From positions 1-64,000 of the forward strand of contig JAHHII010000010.1 in the NCBI GenBank assembly GCA_019358855.1: 64,000 nt of DNA. Direction: 5' to 3'. The stretch comes from Timaviella obliquedivisa GSE-PSE-MK23-08B. GTDB taxonomy: Bacteria; Cyanobacteriota; Cyanobacteriia; Elainellales; Elainellaceae. The position numbers and the translations under genes were made by a program. Shown here one piece after another: positions 44,934 through 55,079 of this stretch. The notes under the pieces were generated by a model that had not been told where the DNA came from, made no database searches, and was given only the letters and a program-made list of their open reading frames with translations. Each line of letters starts with the position of its first letter. Position 1 is the first letter of the stretch.

Positions 44934-46769
44934 TCAAGTCTCCAGCATTTGCAAGCGATATAGGCTGGAGTAAAGTCCACCTTGCTCCAAAAGCTCCTCA
45001 TGGGTTCCTGATTCTGCAAGGTGACCTTGCTTGAGAACGAGAATGCGATCGACATTCCGAATCGTCGAAAGTCGGTGGGCAATAATAATGGCGGTGCGAT
45101 CGACCAACAGCGTTTCCAATGCCTTTTGAATAGTGGACTCAGTACCCACATCTAAATTTGCGGTCGCCTCATCCAACACCAAAATTCCAGGATTACGAAT
45201 TGCCGCACGGGCAAACGCCAAAAGCTGCTTCTCGCCGCCCGATAGATTAGTTCCTCGTTGACGAAGCGGCGTGTCATAGCCTTGGGGCAGTTTGTTAATG
45301 AACTGATCAACGTTCGTCTGCTTCGCCGCCGCCTGAATTTCTGCCATTGAGTAGGACTCACCCAGGGAAATATTGCCCTTCACATCCCCCGCAAACAAAA
45401 AGCCATCTTGCAAAACAACTGCCATCCGTCGCCGCAGTTCTCCTTGGGGCATATCCCGAATGTCTTGTCCGTCTAACAAAATGCGCCCTTTACTCACTTC
45501 GTACAACCGACAAAGTAGGCGAATGATTGAACTTTTCCCGGCTCCTGTCGGACCGACCAGCGCCACTTTTTCGCCAGGATGAATCGTGAAATTAAGATCT
45601 CGCAAGACGAATTCATCGGATTTGTAACCAAACCAAACCTGGTCGAATTGGATGGTTCCAGGCGTAGAATCGTCTCGAAGGGACGGCACTTTGATTGAGG
45701 TAGAGGAAAGTTGCTCTGGATCACGAATCTCGACGGGTTCGTTTAAGATGTTGCTGACCCGTTCTAATGCGGTGAGTCCCGCTTGCACAGTGGTAAAGCG
45801 TTCGGCAAATTGTCGTAAGGGATTAAACAGAGTTTGGGCATAGAGGATGAACGTGGTCAGAATGCTGAAGTTCAGTTCTTGTCGAAGAATGAGAATGCTG
45901 CCTAGCCAAAGCACGCCGCCGATCGCCGCCAATGACACCCATTCCAGGGTTGCCGACACTGCCGAATCGTAAAAAATGGTCTTATCGACCTCGGTCATAT
46001 AGCGTAAATTAATCGTCCGAAACATCTGGGAGTTGAACTGCTCCCGACGGAACAATTGCACGACATTAATGCCCACAATGTTTTCTTGCAACGTCGAATT
46101 CAGCGCCGAAAGCTCCTCTCGTGCCGCGTAATTAGAGATGCGATAACGCCCCTGGAAAAAGACAATCAGCCACGTAATCGGCAATAACAACAGCACCAGC
46201 ATCAATGTCAGCTTCCACTCAAACAATGCCATTGCTGTAATGGTTACCACCATCGTCAGCAAGTCGCTAATAATGCCGATGGTGCCAGTCGAAAACACGT
46301 CACCCAAGGCATCAACATCGCTGGTGAGGCGCGTAATCAACCGCCCGACGGGAGTGCGATCGAAAAACCGAGTCGCGAGAGATGTGACATGCTCAAACAG
46401 ATCATTGCGGATGCTGGCAGTGATTCTTTGTCCGACAACCTGCACTAAGTAGCCTTGGAATCCGCTCAGCGAGAGTTGCACTAACAACGTCGCTGCCAAT
46501 AAACCAATGAGAACCCTAGCACCCTCAAGAAGCGATCGCCCTTGCAAAAATGCCATGACTGGCTCTTGTTTAGCCAAGGCGACAGCTTGCCCAATAATGA
46601 TGGGCTGCACAGAACCCGCGATCGCCAAAGGCAAGAGCAATACTAAGGAAATACTCAGCAGCTTCTTATTCTGCTTGGCGTAGGGAATCAGCAGCTTAAA
46701 CAGTCGTAAGTCAGTCTGTTTGGGCTGACGCTGAGGTTCAGTTTCAGGGAGAGAGGATGCCGGAGTCAT
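44934..46769 (-). CDS. ABC exporter, fused permease-ATPase (MsbA/LmrA-like)
   Basis: A half-transporter of 611 residues from ATG 46769 (GTG 46790 would add seven). Six membrane helices lie between about 35 and 320 with the exporter coupling region, then the ATPase: Walker A GPTGAGKSS, Q-loop VVLQDGFLF, signature LSGGEKQL, Walker B ILVLDEATANLD and AHRLSTI. It would dimerise and export lipids, peptides or drugs. The substrate is not predictable. The gene is followed by DUF433 on the same strand, 58 bases away. Confidence 0.9.
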   Translation of the reverse strand: MTPASSLPETEPQRQPKQTDLRLFKLLIPYAKQNKKLLSISLVLLLPLAIAGSVQPIIIGQAVALAKQEPVMAFLQGRSLLEGARVLIGLLAATLLVQLSLSGFQGYLVQVVGQRITASIRNDLFEHVTSLATRFFDRTPVGRLITRLTSDVDALGDVFSTGTIGIISDLLTMVVTITAMALFEWKLTLMLVLLLLPITWLIVFFQGRYRISNYAAREELSALNSTLQENIVGINVVQLFRREQFNSQMFRTINLRYMTEVDKTIFYDSAVSATLEWVSLAAIGGVLWLGSILILRQELNFSILTTFILYAQTLFNPLRQFAERFTTVQAGLTALERVSNILNEPVEIRDPEQLSSTSIKVPSLRDDSTPGTIQFDQVWFGYKSDEFVLRDLNFTIHPGEKVALVGPTGAGKSSIIRLLCRLYEVSKGRILLDGQDIRDMPQGELRRRMAVVLQDGFLFAGDVKGNISLGESYSMAEIQAAAKQTNVDQFINKLPQGYDTPLRQRGTNLSGGEKQLLAFARAAIRNPGILVLDEATANLDVGTESTIQKALETLLVDRTAIIIAHRLSTIRNVDRILVLKQGHLAESGTHEELLEQGGLYSSLYRLQMLET

Positions 46770-46823
46770 GGAAATGGGGGGAGAACGCACGCTCCCTACT
46801 GTAACGCAGGTTCTTAACGGGAT

Positions 46824-47411
46824 TTATTTCAGCGCATTACGAAACTCGTTGGCTGCTTCTAGTCGGGATGTTTGAGCCATTAATACACAGCGAGTCAGTA
46901 AGTTGATATCTAGTAATGCAAGTTCTGAAATTTCACTATAGGTGATTTTCTCATAGTGATCTTGGCGAAGATGGTAGAGACTGAATAGTCCATCTTGCCA
47001 GAACCAAACTTCGGGCACTTGCAAGGCTTGATAGCGCTGAAGCTTCTGGGTTCCACCACTGGTAAAGACGACTTCTATTACCAGATCAGGAATAGGCTTA
47101 GACTCTCCAAAGCAGTAGGACTCATCCGCTTGGGCAGACACTTCTCCTTCTCGCTCTTGGGTCATTGCTCCAGTGGGTTCAAATTCAATGTTTTTTTCTA
47201 GACAAAACAGCCCAATCAGAAACCCAATCAGCCGACTAAAAACCTCGTGTTCACGTCCCGGCATAAAAATCTCGATCGCGCCGTGATAGTAAGACAGCCG
47301 AATGCCTGGAGACTCAGCAAAGCCTGCTTGAATTAGCTTGAACTGGTGCCAACTAATTCCCTGATAAAGAATCCGCTGCTCGGTAGGCTGCTCAAGAAGA
47401 AAAGTTCGCAT
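46824..47411 (-). CDS. Uma2 family (PD-(D/E)XK-like) protein
   Basis: A 195-residue Uma2 protein: ISWHQFKLIQAGFAESPGIR, LSYYHGAIEIFMPGREHE, IPDLVIEVVFTSGGTQKLQRYQALQVPEVWFW. The core order (YHGxIEI, PDLVIEV, K-x-Y-xxLxVPEVWFW) fits. It is divergent from ftsW, with about 137 bases between starts. Confidence 0.87.
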   Translation of the reverse strand: MRTFLLEQPTEQRILYQGISWHQFKLIQAGFAESPGIRLSYYHGAIEIFMPGREHEVFSRLIGFLIGLFCLEKNIEFEPTGAMTQEREGEVSAQADESYCFGESKPIPDLVIEVVFTSGGTQKLQRYQALQVPEVWFWQDGLFSLYHLRQDHYEKITYSEISELALLDINLLTRCVLMAQTSRLEAANEFRNALK

Positions 47412-47547
47412 AGTTGCCTGCTCAGTGCGCCGTAGCCTTAATTTTACCTTCTAACCGAAAAAGCCTTTGCTGCTTTATTTCGCTCAATATTTGCAATAAT
47501 TCCTTCGACCTGAGTTACTCTTATAGGCAACTTTTCCGGGCAAGGCT

Positions 47548-48723
47548 GTGAAACTCCGCTACCTCATTCCCTTCTTCGATTCCTCAACTCAAGACTGGGC
47601 TTTAGAAGCTCGGTTACTGCGATGGATTACCTTTTTGTGGCTGGCGATCGGGCTGGCGGTCATGTTCTCGGCTTCCTATGCCGTTGCTGATGCCCGTTTT
47701 GATGATGGTCTGCACTACTTTAAAATTCAGTTGGTCTGGATCACCATTGGCATGTTGGGCTTCAATATTTTGGTGCATTCGCCTTTGCGGATGGTGCTGG
47801 GGTGGGCAAATTGGGTTGTACTGCTGCTGCTCGGACTGCTGCTGCTAACGCTGATTCCGGGGTTAGGAATTAGTACTAATGGGGCAACGCGATGGCTGGC
47901 GATCGGGTCGGTGGGCATCCAGCCTTCAGAGTTAATGAAGCCGTTTTTGGTGCTGCAAAGCGCCCGCATCTTTGGGCAATGGAATCACTTAAGTTGGCGG
48001 GTTCGGCTGACCTGGATGGCTATTTTTTGCCTAGTGCTGGTGGGTATTTTGCTTCAGCCTAACTTGAGTACGACTGCGCTCTGTGGCATGGTGATTTGGC
48101 TAATTGCGCTGGCGGCGGGCTTACCCTATCTGTACTTGTTTGGAGCAGCAGGGGTGGGTTTGATGGCGGCGATCGTCAGTGTCAGCATTAAAACCTATCA
48201 GCGGCGGCGGTTGATTTCTTTTCTTAATCCTTGGAAGGATGCAACTGGAGATGGGTATCAGTTGATTCAAAGCTTACTGGCGATCGGGTCTGGAGGGTTG
48301 ACCGGAACCGGGTTTGGATTGTCTCAGCAAAAGCTGTTCTATCTGCCCATTCAAGATACAGATTTTATTTTTGCGGTGTTTGCCGAAGAGTTTGGTTTTT
48401 TGGGCTGTATGCTGCTGTTCCTCATGCTAGCGGCTTATGCCACGATCGCCCTCCGAGTAGCGATCAAGACAACACAACCCGTGCATCGCTTAATCGCGAT
48501 CGGGGTAATGGTGCTGATAGTAGGGCAAGCGCTCTTAAATATTGGGGTAGCAACAGGCGCACTACCCACAACTGGACTCCCGTTCCCGCTGATTAGCTAT
48601 GGCGGTAGCTCTATGATTTCCAGCTTGCTGACAGCGGGGCTATTGGTGCGGGTTGCCCGTGAGGGTGGCGCTGAGGTTTTGCCCATGCGAAGACGACGGA
48701 CTGAGGGTAGCGTCAGTTTCTAA
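47548..48723 (+). CDS. ftsW: Peptidoglycan glycosyltransferase FtsW (SEDS)
   Basis: A 391-residue SEDS protein with about ten membrane helices. Seen: VMFSASYAVADARFDDG, GATRWLAIGSVGIQPSELMKP (with the WxxxGxxxxQPSE motif), the loop GDGYQLIQSLLAIGSGGLTGTGFG, AEEFGFLG and PTTGLPFPLISYGGSS. It polymerises lipid II for septal wall synthesis with a class B PBP. GTG start at 47548. RodA is the alternative; the PTTGLPFPLISYGGSS end and general form favour FtsW. Not in a dcw cluster here. Confidence 0.9.
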   Translation: MKLRYLIPFFDSSTQDWALEARLLRWITFLWLAIGLAVMFSASYAVADARFDDGLHYFKIQLVWITIGMLGFNILVHSPLRMVLGWANWVVLLLLGLLLLTLIPGLGISTNGATRWLAIGSVGIQPSELMKPFLVLQSARIFGQWNHLSWRVRLTWMAIFCLVLVGILLQPNLSTTALCGMVIWLIALAAGLPYLYLFGAAGVGLMAAIVSVSIKTYQRRRLISFLNPWKDATGDGYQLIQSLLAIGSGGLTGTGFGLSQQKLFYLPIQDTDFIFAVFAEEFGFLGCMLLFLMLAAYATIALRVAIKTTQPVHRLIAIGVMVLIVGQALLNIGVATGALPTTGLPFPLISYGGSSMISSLLTAGLLVRVAREGGAEVLPMRRRRTEGSVSF

Positions 48724-48747
48724 CTGCGCCTCTAACTGCCTAGCTGC

Positions 48748-49515
48748 CTAGCTGCCGATCGCGACTTCTTCAATTTCGGCAATAGGCAGCAGAACATCGG
48801 TTGCCTGTTGGGTTCTTTGACAGCGCACCACGAATGGACAGGTTGGGCAGTAGCCTTGATGTTCATCGACTTGCGGCAACGAATCACCTGCGGCATAAAG
48901 TTTTAACCAGTCTGTCAGTTGTGACAAGATCTGCGCCAAATCTTGCTGGGTTTGTTGATGAAGAGTGGCGTTATATTCAAACCGCGAACTTTGAGGAGTT
49001 TTGCCAGGTTCTACAAACCAGTAGGTCATTGAGAGTTGTTCCGGAGCATAATCTGTCGTTTCTGTCAGGACAAAGAGGTAGAGCCGGGTTTGCCAGTTTT
49101 TTGCCAGTCGCTCGGCATTTTGGGGACGGGGATAGGTTTTCCAATCGACGATTTGGGCTTGAGTATCGTGAAGGATGAGAAGATCGTAAATAGTGGCGAT
49201 CGCATATCCATTCCATTCCAATGTCCGACGATGTTCGCTCTGCCGTAGCCTTGCAGGAGCAAACAAATCAGGGGCAGCCTGAACCAAATCAACGACACAT
49301 TGCTGTAATTGTCGCTCTTCTAGATCAGTAGACAAAGCACGACTCAACCCCAATTCATGCTGCTGCATGAGCAAGTGGAAACGGTTGCCCCGATTAATGT
49401 GGTCTTGCTGTTCGGGCGAAGTCGGCGTACTAAATTGATCAAGGACGGTGTGCTGAAATTTCCGAGGACAAGTAGTGAGCAGGTTAAGTTGTCCCTGGGC
49501 AAGACGGAGCAGCAT
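48748..49515 (-). CDS. RecB-type PD-(D/E)XK nuclease with Fe-S site
   Basis: A 255-residue protein. An N-terminal Cys is in LLTTCPRKFQ; nuclease motif II/III is YDLLILHDTQAQIVDWKTY (Asp-x(n)-DxK); the C-terminal cluster is GYCPTCPFVVRC (C-x2-C-x5-C). Together they make the four-Cys Fe-S nuclease of the AddB/Cas4/RecB family. No cas genes are nearby, so this is a stand-alone form of unknown role in DNA repair or processing. It starts nine bases after the clpB stop and is probably co-transcribed with clpB. Confidence 0.85.
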   Translation of the reverse strand: MLLRLAQGQLNLLTTCPRKFQHTVLDQFSTPTSPEQQDHINRGNRFHLLMQQHELGLSRALSTDLEERQLQQCVVDLVQAAPDLFAPARLRQSEHRRTLEWNGYAIATIYDLLILHDTQAQIVDWKTYPRPQNAERLAKNWQTRLYLFVLTETTDYAPEQLSMTYWFVEPGKTPQSSRFEYNATLHQQTQQDLAQILSQLTDWLKLYAAGDSLPQVDEHQGYCPTCPFVVRCQRTQQATDVLLPIAEIEEVAIGS

Positions 49516-49524
49516 GGCGTTTTC

Positions 49525-52194
49525 CTAGGCTTCGGCAACTTTATCTTTAGCGATTGCCTTGCTAGTTTTGACAACCTTTTTAGTAAAAGTTAGCTTGTGA
49601 TCGACTACATCGACTTGAATCGTGTCGCCGCCGATGAAGGTATTTTCTAGCAGCTTAGTGGCGATCGCATTTTCCAATTCTTTTTGAATTGCCCGCTTCA
49701 AAGGACGCGCCCCATAAACTGGATCAAACCCCACATCAGCAATATGATTTTGGGCAGCAGTGGTTAGCTCAATGCTAATCTTCTGCTCAGCCAACAGCCG
49801 ATGAATGCGCTGAAGCTGAATGCCTACAATCATCCGCAGTTCCTTAAGGCTTAGGGCGTGGAACATAATAATGTCATCAACCCGATTGAGGAACTCTGGG
49901 CGAAAATGAGACTGTAATCCCTTCATTACACGCTTTCTCATTTCCTCGTACTTCGAGTCATCCCCCGAAACATCCAAAATATGTTCACTGCCAATGTTAC
50001 TAGTCATGACCACAACCGTATTGCGACAATCGACTGTCCTGCCCTGAGAATCGGTAATTCGTCCGTCATCTAGCACTTGCAACAGAATATTAAAAACATC
50101 AGGATGCGCCTTCTCAATCTCATCTAGCAGTAAGACTGAGTAAGGATGACGACGGATAGCTTCCGACAACTGCCCACCTTCCTCATAGCCGACATATCCT
50201 GGAGGCGCACCCACTAGGCGATTAACGGAATGTTTTTCCATATACTCTGACATGTCAATCCGCACCATGGAGTCGGCGCTGTCGAATAAAGAATCAGCCA
50301 GGGCGCGAGCAAGCTCGGTTTTGCCAACTCCTGTGGGACCCAAGAAGATGAAAGAACCAATAGGACGACCGGGATCTTTCATGCCAGCCCGAGCGCGGCG
50401 GATAGCAGCGGAGACAGCTTCAACGGCTTCATGTTGACCAATGACACGCTGATGCAAATAGCTTTCTAGTTCCAAAAGCTTTTGCCGCTCCGATTCCATG
50501 AGACGGTTGACGGGAATGCCTGTCCACTTGGCAACAATTTCGGCAATGTCTGCCTCGGTGACTTGCTCTCGGAGCAGTGAAGTCCCGCGAGTTTGACTTT
50601 CGACAAGGCTGGCTTCTTTTTTCTCTAGCTCACGATGAACGGCTTCTAATCGTCCATATTTTAGCTGGGCGGCAGTGTTGAGGTCGTAGTCGCGCTCAGC
50701 CTTCTCAATTTGCCGCCGCAGTTGCTCTTCTTCTTCTTTAAGCGCGTTGATTGCCGATAGTAGTTCTTTCTCAGAGCCCCACTGGGAGCTAAGTTTGTCT
50801 TGATCGCGCTTGAGGTCGGTAATTTCTTGCTCGATTTTCTCAAGGCGCTCCTTGGAGGTACGGTAGAATCCTACAGCGATCGCCGATTGTCCTTCCCCTT
50901 CTAAAGACAGCTTTTCCATTTCAAGCTGAATCAGACGGCGATCGATAATTTCTAGCTCGACGGGTTTGGAGGTAATCTCCATCTTTAGCTTGGCGGCGGC
51001 TTCGTCTACCAAATCGATCGCTTTGTCGGGCAAGAAGCGATCGCTAATATAGCGATCGGACAGGGTGGCAGCAGCGACCAGCGCCGAATCTGCCACCTTA
51101 ACGCCATGGTGAACTTCATAGCGCTCTTTCAGCCCTCGCAAAATTGAAATGGTGTCTTCTACAGTGGGCTGCCCGACGTAGACCTGTTGAAACCGACGTT
51201 CTAGTGCGGCATCTTTCTCAATATGCTTGCGGTACTCGTCAATCGTGGTCGCGCCAATGCAGCGTAATTCGCCCCGTGCCAGCATCGGCTTGAGCAGATT
51301 ACTAGCATCAGTCGTGCCTGTCGATGATCCGGCTCCAACCACGGTGTGAAGTTCGTCGATAAATAGCACAATGTGTCCAGCGGAACTCGTGACTTCTTTC
51401 AGCACTGCCCGCAGCCGATCTTCAAACTCGCCCCGATACTTTGCCCCGGCAATCAGCGAACCCATATCAAGGCTAATCAGGCGGCGATCTTTAAGCGATT
51501 CGGGCACGTCGCCGTTGATGATGCGCTGGGCTAACCCTTCCGCGATCGCTGTCTTACCCACGCCCGGTTCGCCAATCAGCACCGGATTATTTTTCGTCCG
51601 CCGCGATAGCACCTGTACCACCCGCCGAATTTCCTCATCGCGCCCAATTACCGGATCAAGCTTTCCGGCTTTCGCCTGCTCAGTCAAGTCACGCCCATAT
51701 TTTTCGAGGGCGGCATAGCTTGATTCAGGCGTTTGATCCTTGACCTTTTGGCTGCCTCGCACCGCTTTAATGGCAGCTTCTAACTTACGAACATCGACCT
51801 CGAATGATTTAAAGAGACGGCGACCAATGCGATCGTCCTCGGAAAGCGCCAGCAGCAAATGCTCTACCGAAATAAAATCATCCTGCATTGAGTTCCGGGA
51901 AAACTCGGCATTATCGAGCAAAGTATCGAGTCCTTGCCCCAAATAAAGCTGTCCGTTTTCGTCGGGTACTCTGGGTTGGCGTTGGGCAAAGGCTTCGATC
52001 TGTTGTTTGAGGCGAATTGGCTCGAGTCCTGCTTTGAGCAACATATTATTGGCAGTTCCCTCTAAGTCGAGAAGGGCGATCGCCACGTGCTCCACTTCTA
52101 GCTGCTGATGTTTGAAGCGACGGGCGACATCCTGGGACTTAACGACTGCCTCCCAGGCTTTTTCGGTGAACTTGCTAGGGTCAGTGGGCTGCAT
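49525..52194 (-). CDS. clpB: ATP-dependent disaggregase ClpB
   Basis: From ATG 52194 ([20 protein letters not shown]), 889 residues. It has an N-domain of two Clp repeats (about 5-145), AAA-1 with Walker A GEPGVGKT (208-215), the long coiled-coil M-domain (about 400-530), and AAA-2 with Walker A GPTGVGKT near 618-625 and [14 protein letters not shown]. It pulls proteins out of aggregates with DnaK. Cyanobacteria have two clpB genes; which this is I cannot decide. TTG at 52200 would add two residues. There is no IGL/F tripeptide (ClpP-binding), as expected for ClpB. Confidence 0.95.
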   Translation of the reverse strand: MQPTDPSKFTEKAWEAVVKSQDVARRFKHQQLEVEHVAIALLDLEGTANNMLLKAGLEPIRLKQQIEAFAQRQPRVPDENGQLYLGQGLDTLLDNAEFSRNSMQDDFISVEHLLLALSEDDRIGRRLFKSFEVDVRKLEAAIKAVRGSQKVKDQTPESSYAALEKYGRDLTEQAKAGKLDPVIGRDEEIRRVVQVLSRRTKNNPVLIGEPGVGKTAIAEGLAQRIINGDVPESLKDRRLISLDMGSLIAGAKYRGEFEDRLRAVLKEVTSSAGHIVLFIDELHTVVGAGSSTGTTDASNLLKPMLARGELRCIGATTIDEYRKHIEKDAALERRFQQVYVGQPTVEDTISILRGLKERYEVHHGVKVADSALVAAATLSDRYISDRFLPDKAIDLVDEAAAKLKMEITSKPVELEIIDRRLIQLEMEKLSLEGEGQSAIAVGFYRTSKERLEKIEQEITDLKRDQDKLSSQWGSEKELLSAINALKEEEEQLRRQIEKAERDYDLNTAAQLKYGRLEAVHRELEKKEASLVESQTRGTSLLREQVTEADIAEIVAKWTGIPVNRLMESERQKLLELESYLHQRVIGQHEAVEAVSAAIRRARAGMKDPGRPIGSFIFLGPTGVGKTELARALADSLFDSADSMVRIDMSEYMEKHSVNRLVGAPPGYVGYEEGGQLSEAIRRHPYSVLLLDEIEKAHPDVFNILLQVLDDGRITDSQGRTVDCRNTVVVMTSNIGSEHILDVSGDDSKYEEMRKRVMKGLQSHFRPEFLNRVDDIIMFHALSLKELRMIVGIQLQRIHRLLAEQKISIELTTAAQNHIADVGFDPVYGARPLKRAIQKELENAIATKLLENTFIGGDTIQVDVVDHKLTFTKKVVKTSKAIAKDKVAEA

Positions 52195-52256
52195 ACTCAA
52201 CAGGTAGGAGTTTATATAAATAAGCGTTTCGAGACTTTAAGTATATCAATCTCCGA

Positions 52257-53468
52257 CTAGATTCCCCGCTGACCTGTTTGAATTGCCTCCTTCAATAGAA
52301 GTGATGGCGTTGTTTCTTCTTTTGTTAAGCCTGTTAAGCCGCTGTCGCGCTCAAAATAATCATCCACAAACTTTGTCATTTCTGCCATAAATCGCTGAGT
52401 TGAGAATAATTGCTTCTGTGCTTTTAAGGATTCTAAAAGGGTAGATTGCTTTTCAGGGCTGCTGAGCACTGCAATAATTTTGGCGATCGCTTCTGCTTCA
52501 TCTCCAAACAACAACTCCTGATTCTGAGCGCCCACAATTTCCACCTGTCCCCCTTGGCTGCGCACGAACGGAATAACGTCCGCTTTCACCATTTCAGCGA
52601 TCGAGATTCCAAACGGCTCTTTTTTATAATGAATCCCATATTTACACCGGGTCACCACGTTAACGTAGTCGGCATATTCCAAATTTTCGTACAAGGTGAT
52701 CCAATCAGCATTCTCTGTCGCTAGTTTTTTAATCGATCGCTCATACTTCAGCGCATAGGTGCCACCGCCACCGCCAGTCAAATGCAGCTTAACGTCAAAA
52801 CCTTGCGCTCTTACTTGTTGAAGGATCTTAATCACTTGGTCAGGTTGCTTTGCTTCTGTAATTCTGCCACTACAAATAAAAGCGTTTTCCTTGTCCATTT
52901 GAGCTTTATTCGGAATATCTAATACTACAGGGGGATACAGAACAGTCGAATCGATGCCATATGTTTTTAGAACAGTTTCATGCACAAGCTGTGAATTAGA
53001 AAGGGATGGGTTTTTTTTAAGTTGGGCGATCGAAAAATTAGAGACTTTTTCCCACCACCAATTTCCTTCTAATACCTTCACCCAATGAATGTATTGAATT
53101 GTTTTTTTGCCCAAATCAGCCGCATTATAAGCAGAAATCAATAAATCATAATCCTCTTGGCGTGCTTTAATGTGGCGGATAGAAAGGTGAAACAACAGCA
53201 TTCTAATCTGCTTATTATTAGCAATTAGAAAATCTGTAATAGAGTTAGAAAACTTGGGAAACAAAGATTTTACCCGAATTTTCTGATGGTTTAAGGTGGT
53301 GCCATACATTGCATTTAGCCGTTCAAAGTCAATGTCTGAGACGGTGAACAAGGTTAATTCATATTTTTCCTTGAGCGCTTCTAACATCCACAGCGCCACA
53401 GTTTCCGCTCCGCCACCCAAAAAAGCAGGATAGTAGACGGCAATTTTTCCTAAAGCTGGAGAGGTCAT
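52257..53468 (-). CDS. Family 4 glycosyltransferase, GT-B fold
   Basis: A 403-residue enzyme. N-domain: VYYPAFLGGGAETVALWMLE; C-domain: AFICSGRITEAKQPDQVIKILQ, HLTGGGGGTYAL and the nucleotide-sugar Glu in KKEPFGISIAEMVKADVIPFV. This last E-x7-E-like block is the GT4 donor site. Acceptor unknown; the KIAVYYPAFLGGGAE start is like ALG11-type mannosyltransferases. It lies 58 bases after ccmO on the same strand, so read-through from the carboxysome operon is possible, though function seems unrelated. Confidence 0.87.
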   Translation of the reverse strand: MTSPALGKIAVYYPAFLGGGAETVALWMLEALKEKYELTLFTVSDIDFERLNAMYGTTLNHQKIRVKSLFPKFSNSITDFLIANNKQIRMLLFHLSIRHIKARQEDYDLLISAYNAADLGKKTIQYIHWVKVLEGNWWWEKVSNFSIAQLKKNPSLSNSQLVHETVLKTYGIDSTVLYPPVVLDIPNKAQMDKENAFICSGRITEAKQPDQVIKILQQVRAQGFDVKLHLTGGGGGTYALKYERSIKKLATENADWITLYENLEYADYVNVVTRCKYGIHYKKEPFGISIAEMVKADVIPFVRSQGGQVEIVGAQNQELLFGDEAEAIAKIIAVLSSPEKQSTLLESLKAQKQLFSTQRFMAEMTKFVDDYFERDSGLTGLTKEETTPSLLLKEAIQTGQRGI

Positions 53469-53526
53469 GCGAGAGTTCCCGAAACGCCACCTCTAAGGTT
53501 CCCGCGCTCCTAAAACTTCCAACAAG

Positions 53527-54345
53527 CTAATCATCGCGATCGATTGGAATCTGTCGTAAATCAGGCATTTGGATCTGCGCTTCTGCTTCCTGCGCTGCTA
53601 GCTCTTTATGGGCTTCCTTGATGTCGAGAGGAATGGCGATCGGCACGGGTTTTTCAATCCAGCAGCTTGCAACAGGTAAGGTTTCTTCCAAATCTTCGAG
53701 GGGGCGAGGAATCACCATAACGGCATGAAGTTCGCCAATGCGCTCGGCTTCGTGCATTCCCGCTTGAATCGCGATCGCCACATCCGACACGCGCCCCCGA
53801 ACAATGGCAGTACACAAGCCATCGCCTACCATTTCATAGGCTGCTAACTGCACATCTCCTGCCTTGAGCATGGCATCAGCAGCGCCCACCATTGCCGGAA
53901 ATCCACGGGTTTCAAGCAAGCCGATCGCCAGATCACTCAAGCGACTATAGCCTTGTTCTGAGACATATTTTGCTAAACGACCGCTGATCGGCAGCACCAC
54001 CTCAAGATTGGCTAGCGGGCGAGAAATCACAGATTTTGAGATGAATTGTCCAAATTGCTCAGCAACAGCGGCTCCTTCCTCTACAGCTATCCGCACGTCA
54101 GAAATTCTGCCCCGCACCACGGCAGTACAATACCCACTGCCAATTTTTTCGTAACCCACCAAACGCACAGACGACGACTTCAGCATCATGTCGGCAGTGC
54201 CCACGATCGCCGGAAAACTGCGGGTCGAAACCATGCCCAGCGCACTTTCACTGACAATCGGCTGCTGCTGCGACCCTTGCGGTATCTGCGGAGCAGTGCG
54301 CCGGGGTGCAGATTGCTTAGCGAGGGCTGAGTCTCGTGCCTCCAT
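53527..54345 (-). CDS. ccmO: Carboxysome shell protein CcmO (two BMC domains)
   Basis: A 272-residue fusion of two hexamer-type BMC domains: first about 32-115 ([40 protein letters not shown]), second about 138-220 (AIGLLETRGFPAMVGAADAM, YEMVGDGLCTAIVRGRVSDV), with a ~30-residue Pro/Gln N-terminal tail and a charged C-terminal tail. Pseudohexameric tandem-BMC protein of the beta-carboxysome shell edge. Ribosome-binding GGAGAAGCACA before ATG 54345. It follows ccmN by 54 bases as the last ccm gene. Confidence 0.95.
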   Translation of the reverse strand: MEARDSALAKQSAPRRTAPQIPQGSQQQPIVSESALGMVSTRSFPAIVGTADMMLKSSSVRLVGYEKIGSGYCTAVVRGRISDVRIAVEEGAAVAEQFGQFISKSVISRPLANLEVVLPISGRLAKYVSEQGYSRLSDLAIGLLETRGFPAMVGAADAMLKAGDVQLAAYEMVGDGLCTAIVRGRVSDVAIAIQAGMHEAERIGELHAVMVIPRPLEDLEETLPVASCWIEKPVPIAIPLDIKEAHKELAAQEAEAQIQMPDLRQIPIDRDD

Positions 54346-54399
54346 TGTGCTTCTCCAAGTAGCTCCCGAAGTGGGGCGGTCTTCTTAATCTTAAGAGAT

Positions 54400-54990
54400 T
54401 TAATCGTCTGAGGATGGATTATCGAGTTTTTGATTCTCGAGCTTTTGTTGATGGGGAAACATCATCACCATCATTCGTTCGAGATAGACCTGTCCATGAA
54501 CTGGCTTGGCTTTGCCGTTCTCCTTCGCAGGGACAGCATCACTATTTTCGGCTTGGGCTGGAGATGAAATTGGCGATGGGGCTTCGGCTGCAACAAATGG
54601 AGGGGTAGAAAAATCTTGAGGTTGAGTCGAAGCGTCTTGACGACTGCGATCGCCAATTATAGCGCCAGGCGGAACCGTATATTCTGGTTCAATAGTACTA
54701 TCCATCACGGTTGCTCTGGAACCGATGCAAGCATTCGCCCCAATTTTGCCGCTGCCTAAAACCAATACGCCACTGCCTAAAGTCACTCCAACATCGATTT
54801 CCAAAGTACCGCCGTGGGCATGAAGCACGCAGCCGCTACCAATGCTGACTCCAGCAGCAATGATTAAATGACACTCATAATCAGCTTGAAGCATGACATT
54901 AGGCGCGATCACTGCCCTGGCGTCAAGGGTGACATTGCCACTGATGTACAAGTGGTCATCGCTGATCAAGGGCGATCGCGGCAGGTGCAT
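54400..54990 (-). CDS. ccmN: Carboxysome assembly protein CcmN
   Basis: A 196-residue protein. The N-terminal ~115 residues are hexapeptide repeats (ISGNVTLDARAVIAPNVMLQ, GVSIGSGCVLHAHGGTLEID) that bind CcmM. Then comes a Pro/Ser/Ala linker and an amphipathic encapsulation peptide near the C-terminus (VHGQVYLERMMVMMFPHQQ) that docks on CcmK2 and recruits the shell. Unlike the usual end, the peptide is followed by about a dozen further polar residues (LENQKLDNPSSDD). It lies between ccmM and ccmO. Confidence 0.94.
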   Translation of the reverse strand: MHLPRSPLISDDHLYISGNVTLDARAVIAPNVMLQADYECHLIIAAGVSIGSGCVLHAHGGTLEIDVGVTLGSGVLVLGSGKIGANACIGSRATVMDSTIEPEYTVPPGAIIGDRSRQDASTQPQDFSTPPFVAAEAPSPISSPAQAENSDAVPAKENGKAKPVHGQVYLERMMVMMFPHQQKLENQKLDNPSSDD

Positions 54991-55079
54991 TCGATAAAGC
55001 TGTTAAGGTGGATAAGATTCCGAAATTTTAACGCTAAAAGCTTCTTGCTCTTTTGAAGAGTTGGAAGCTTTTAGCTTCT

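Noticed and set aside
48748-49515. Cas4-like nuclease as a sign of a CRISPR locus.
   Set aside because: No repeat-spacer array and no other cas gene in the window; the domain mix also fits stand-alone RecB-type nucleases.
49065-49593. Several plus- and minus-strand frames inside the Fe-S nuclease and clpB end.
   Set aside because: All are antisense or out-of-frame shadows of well-supported genes.
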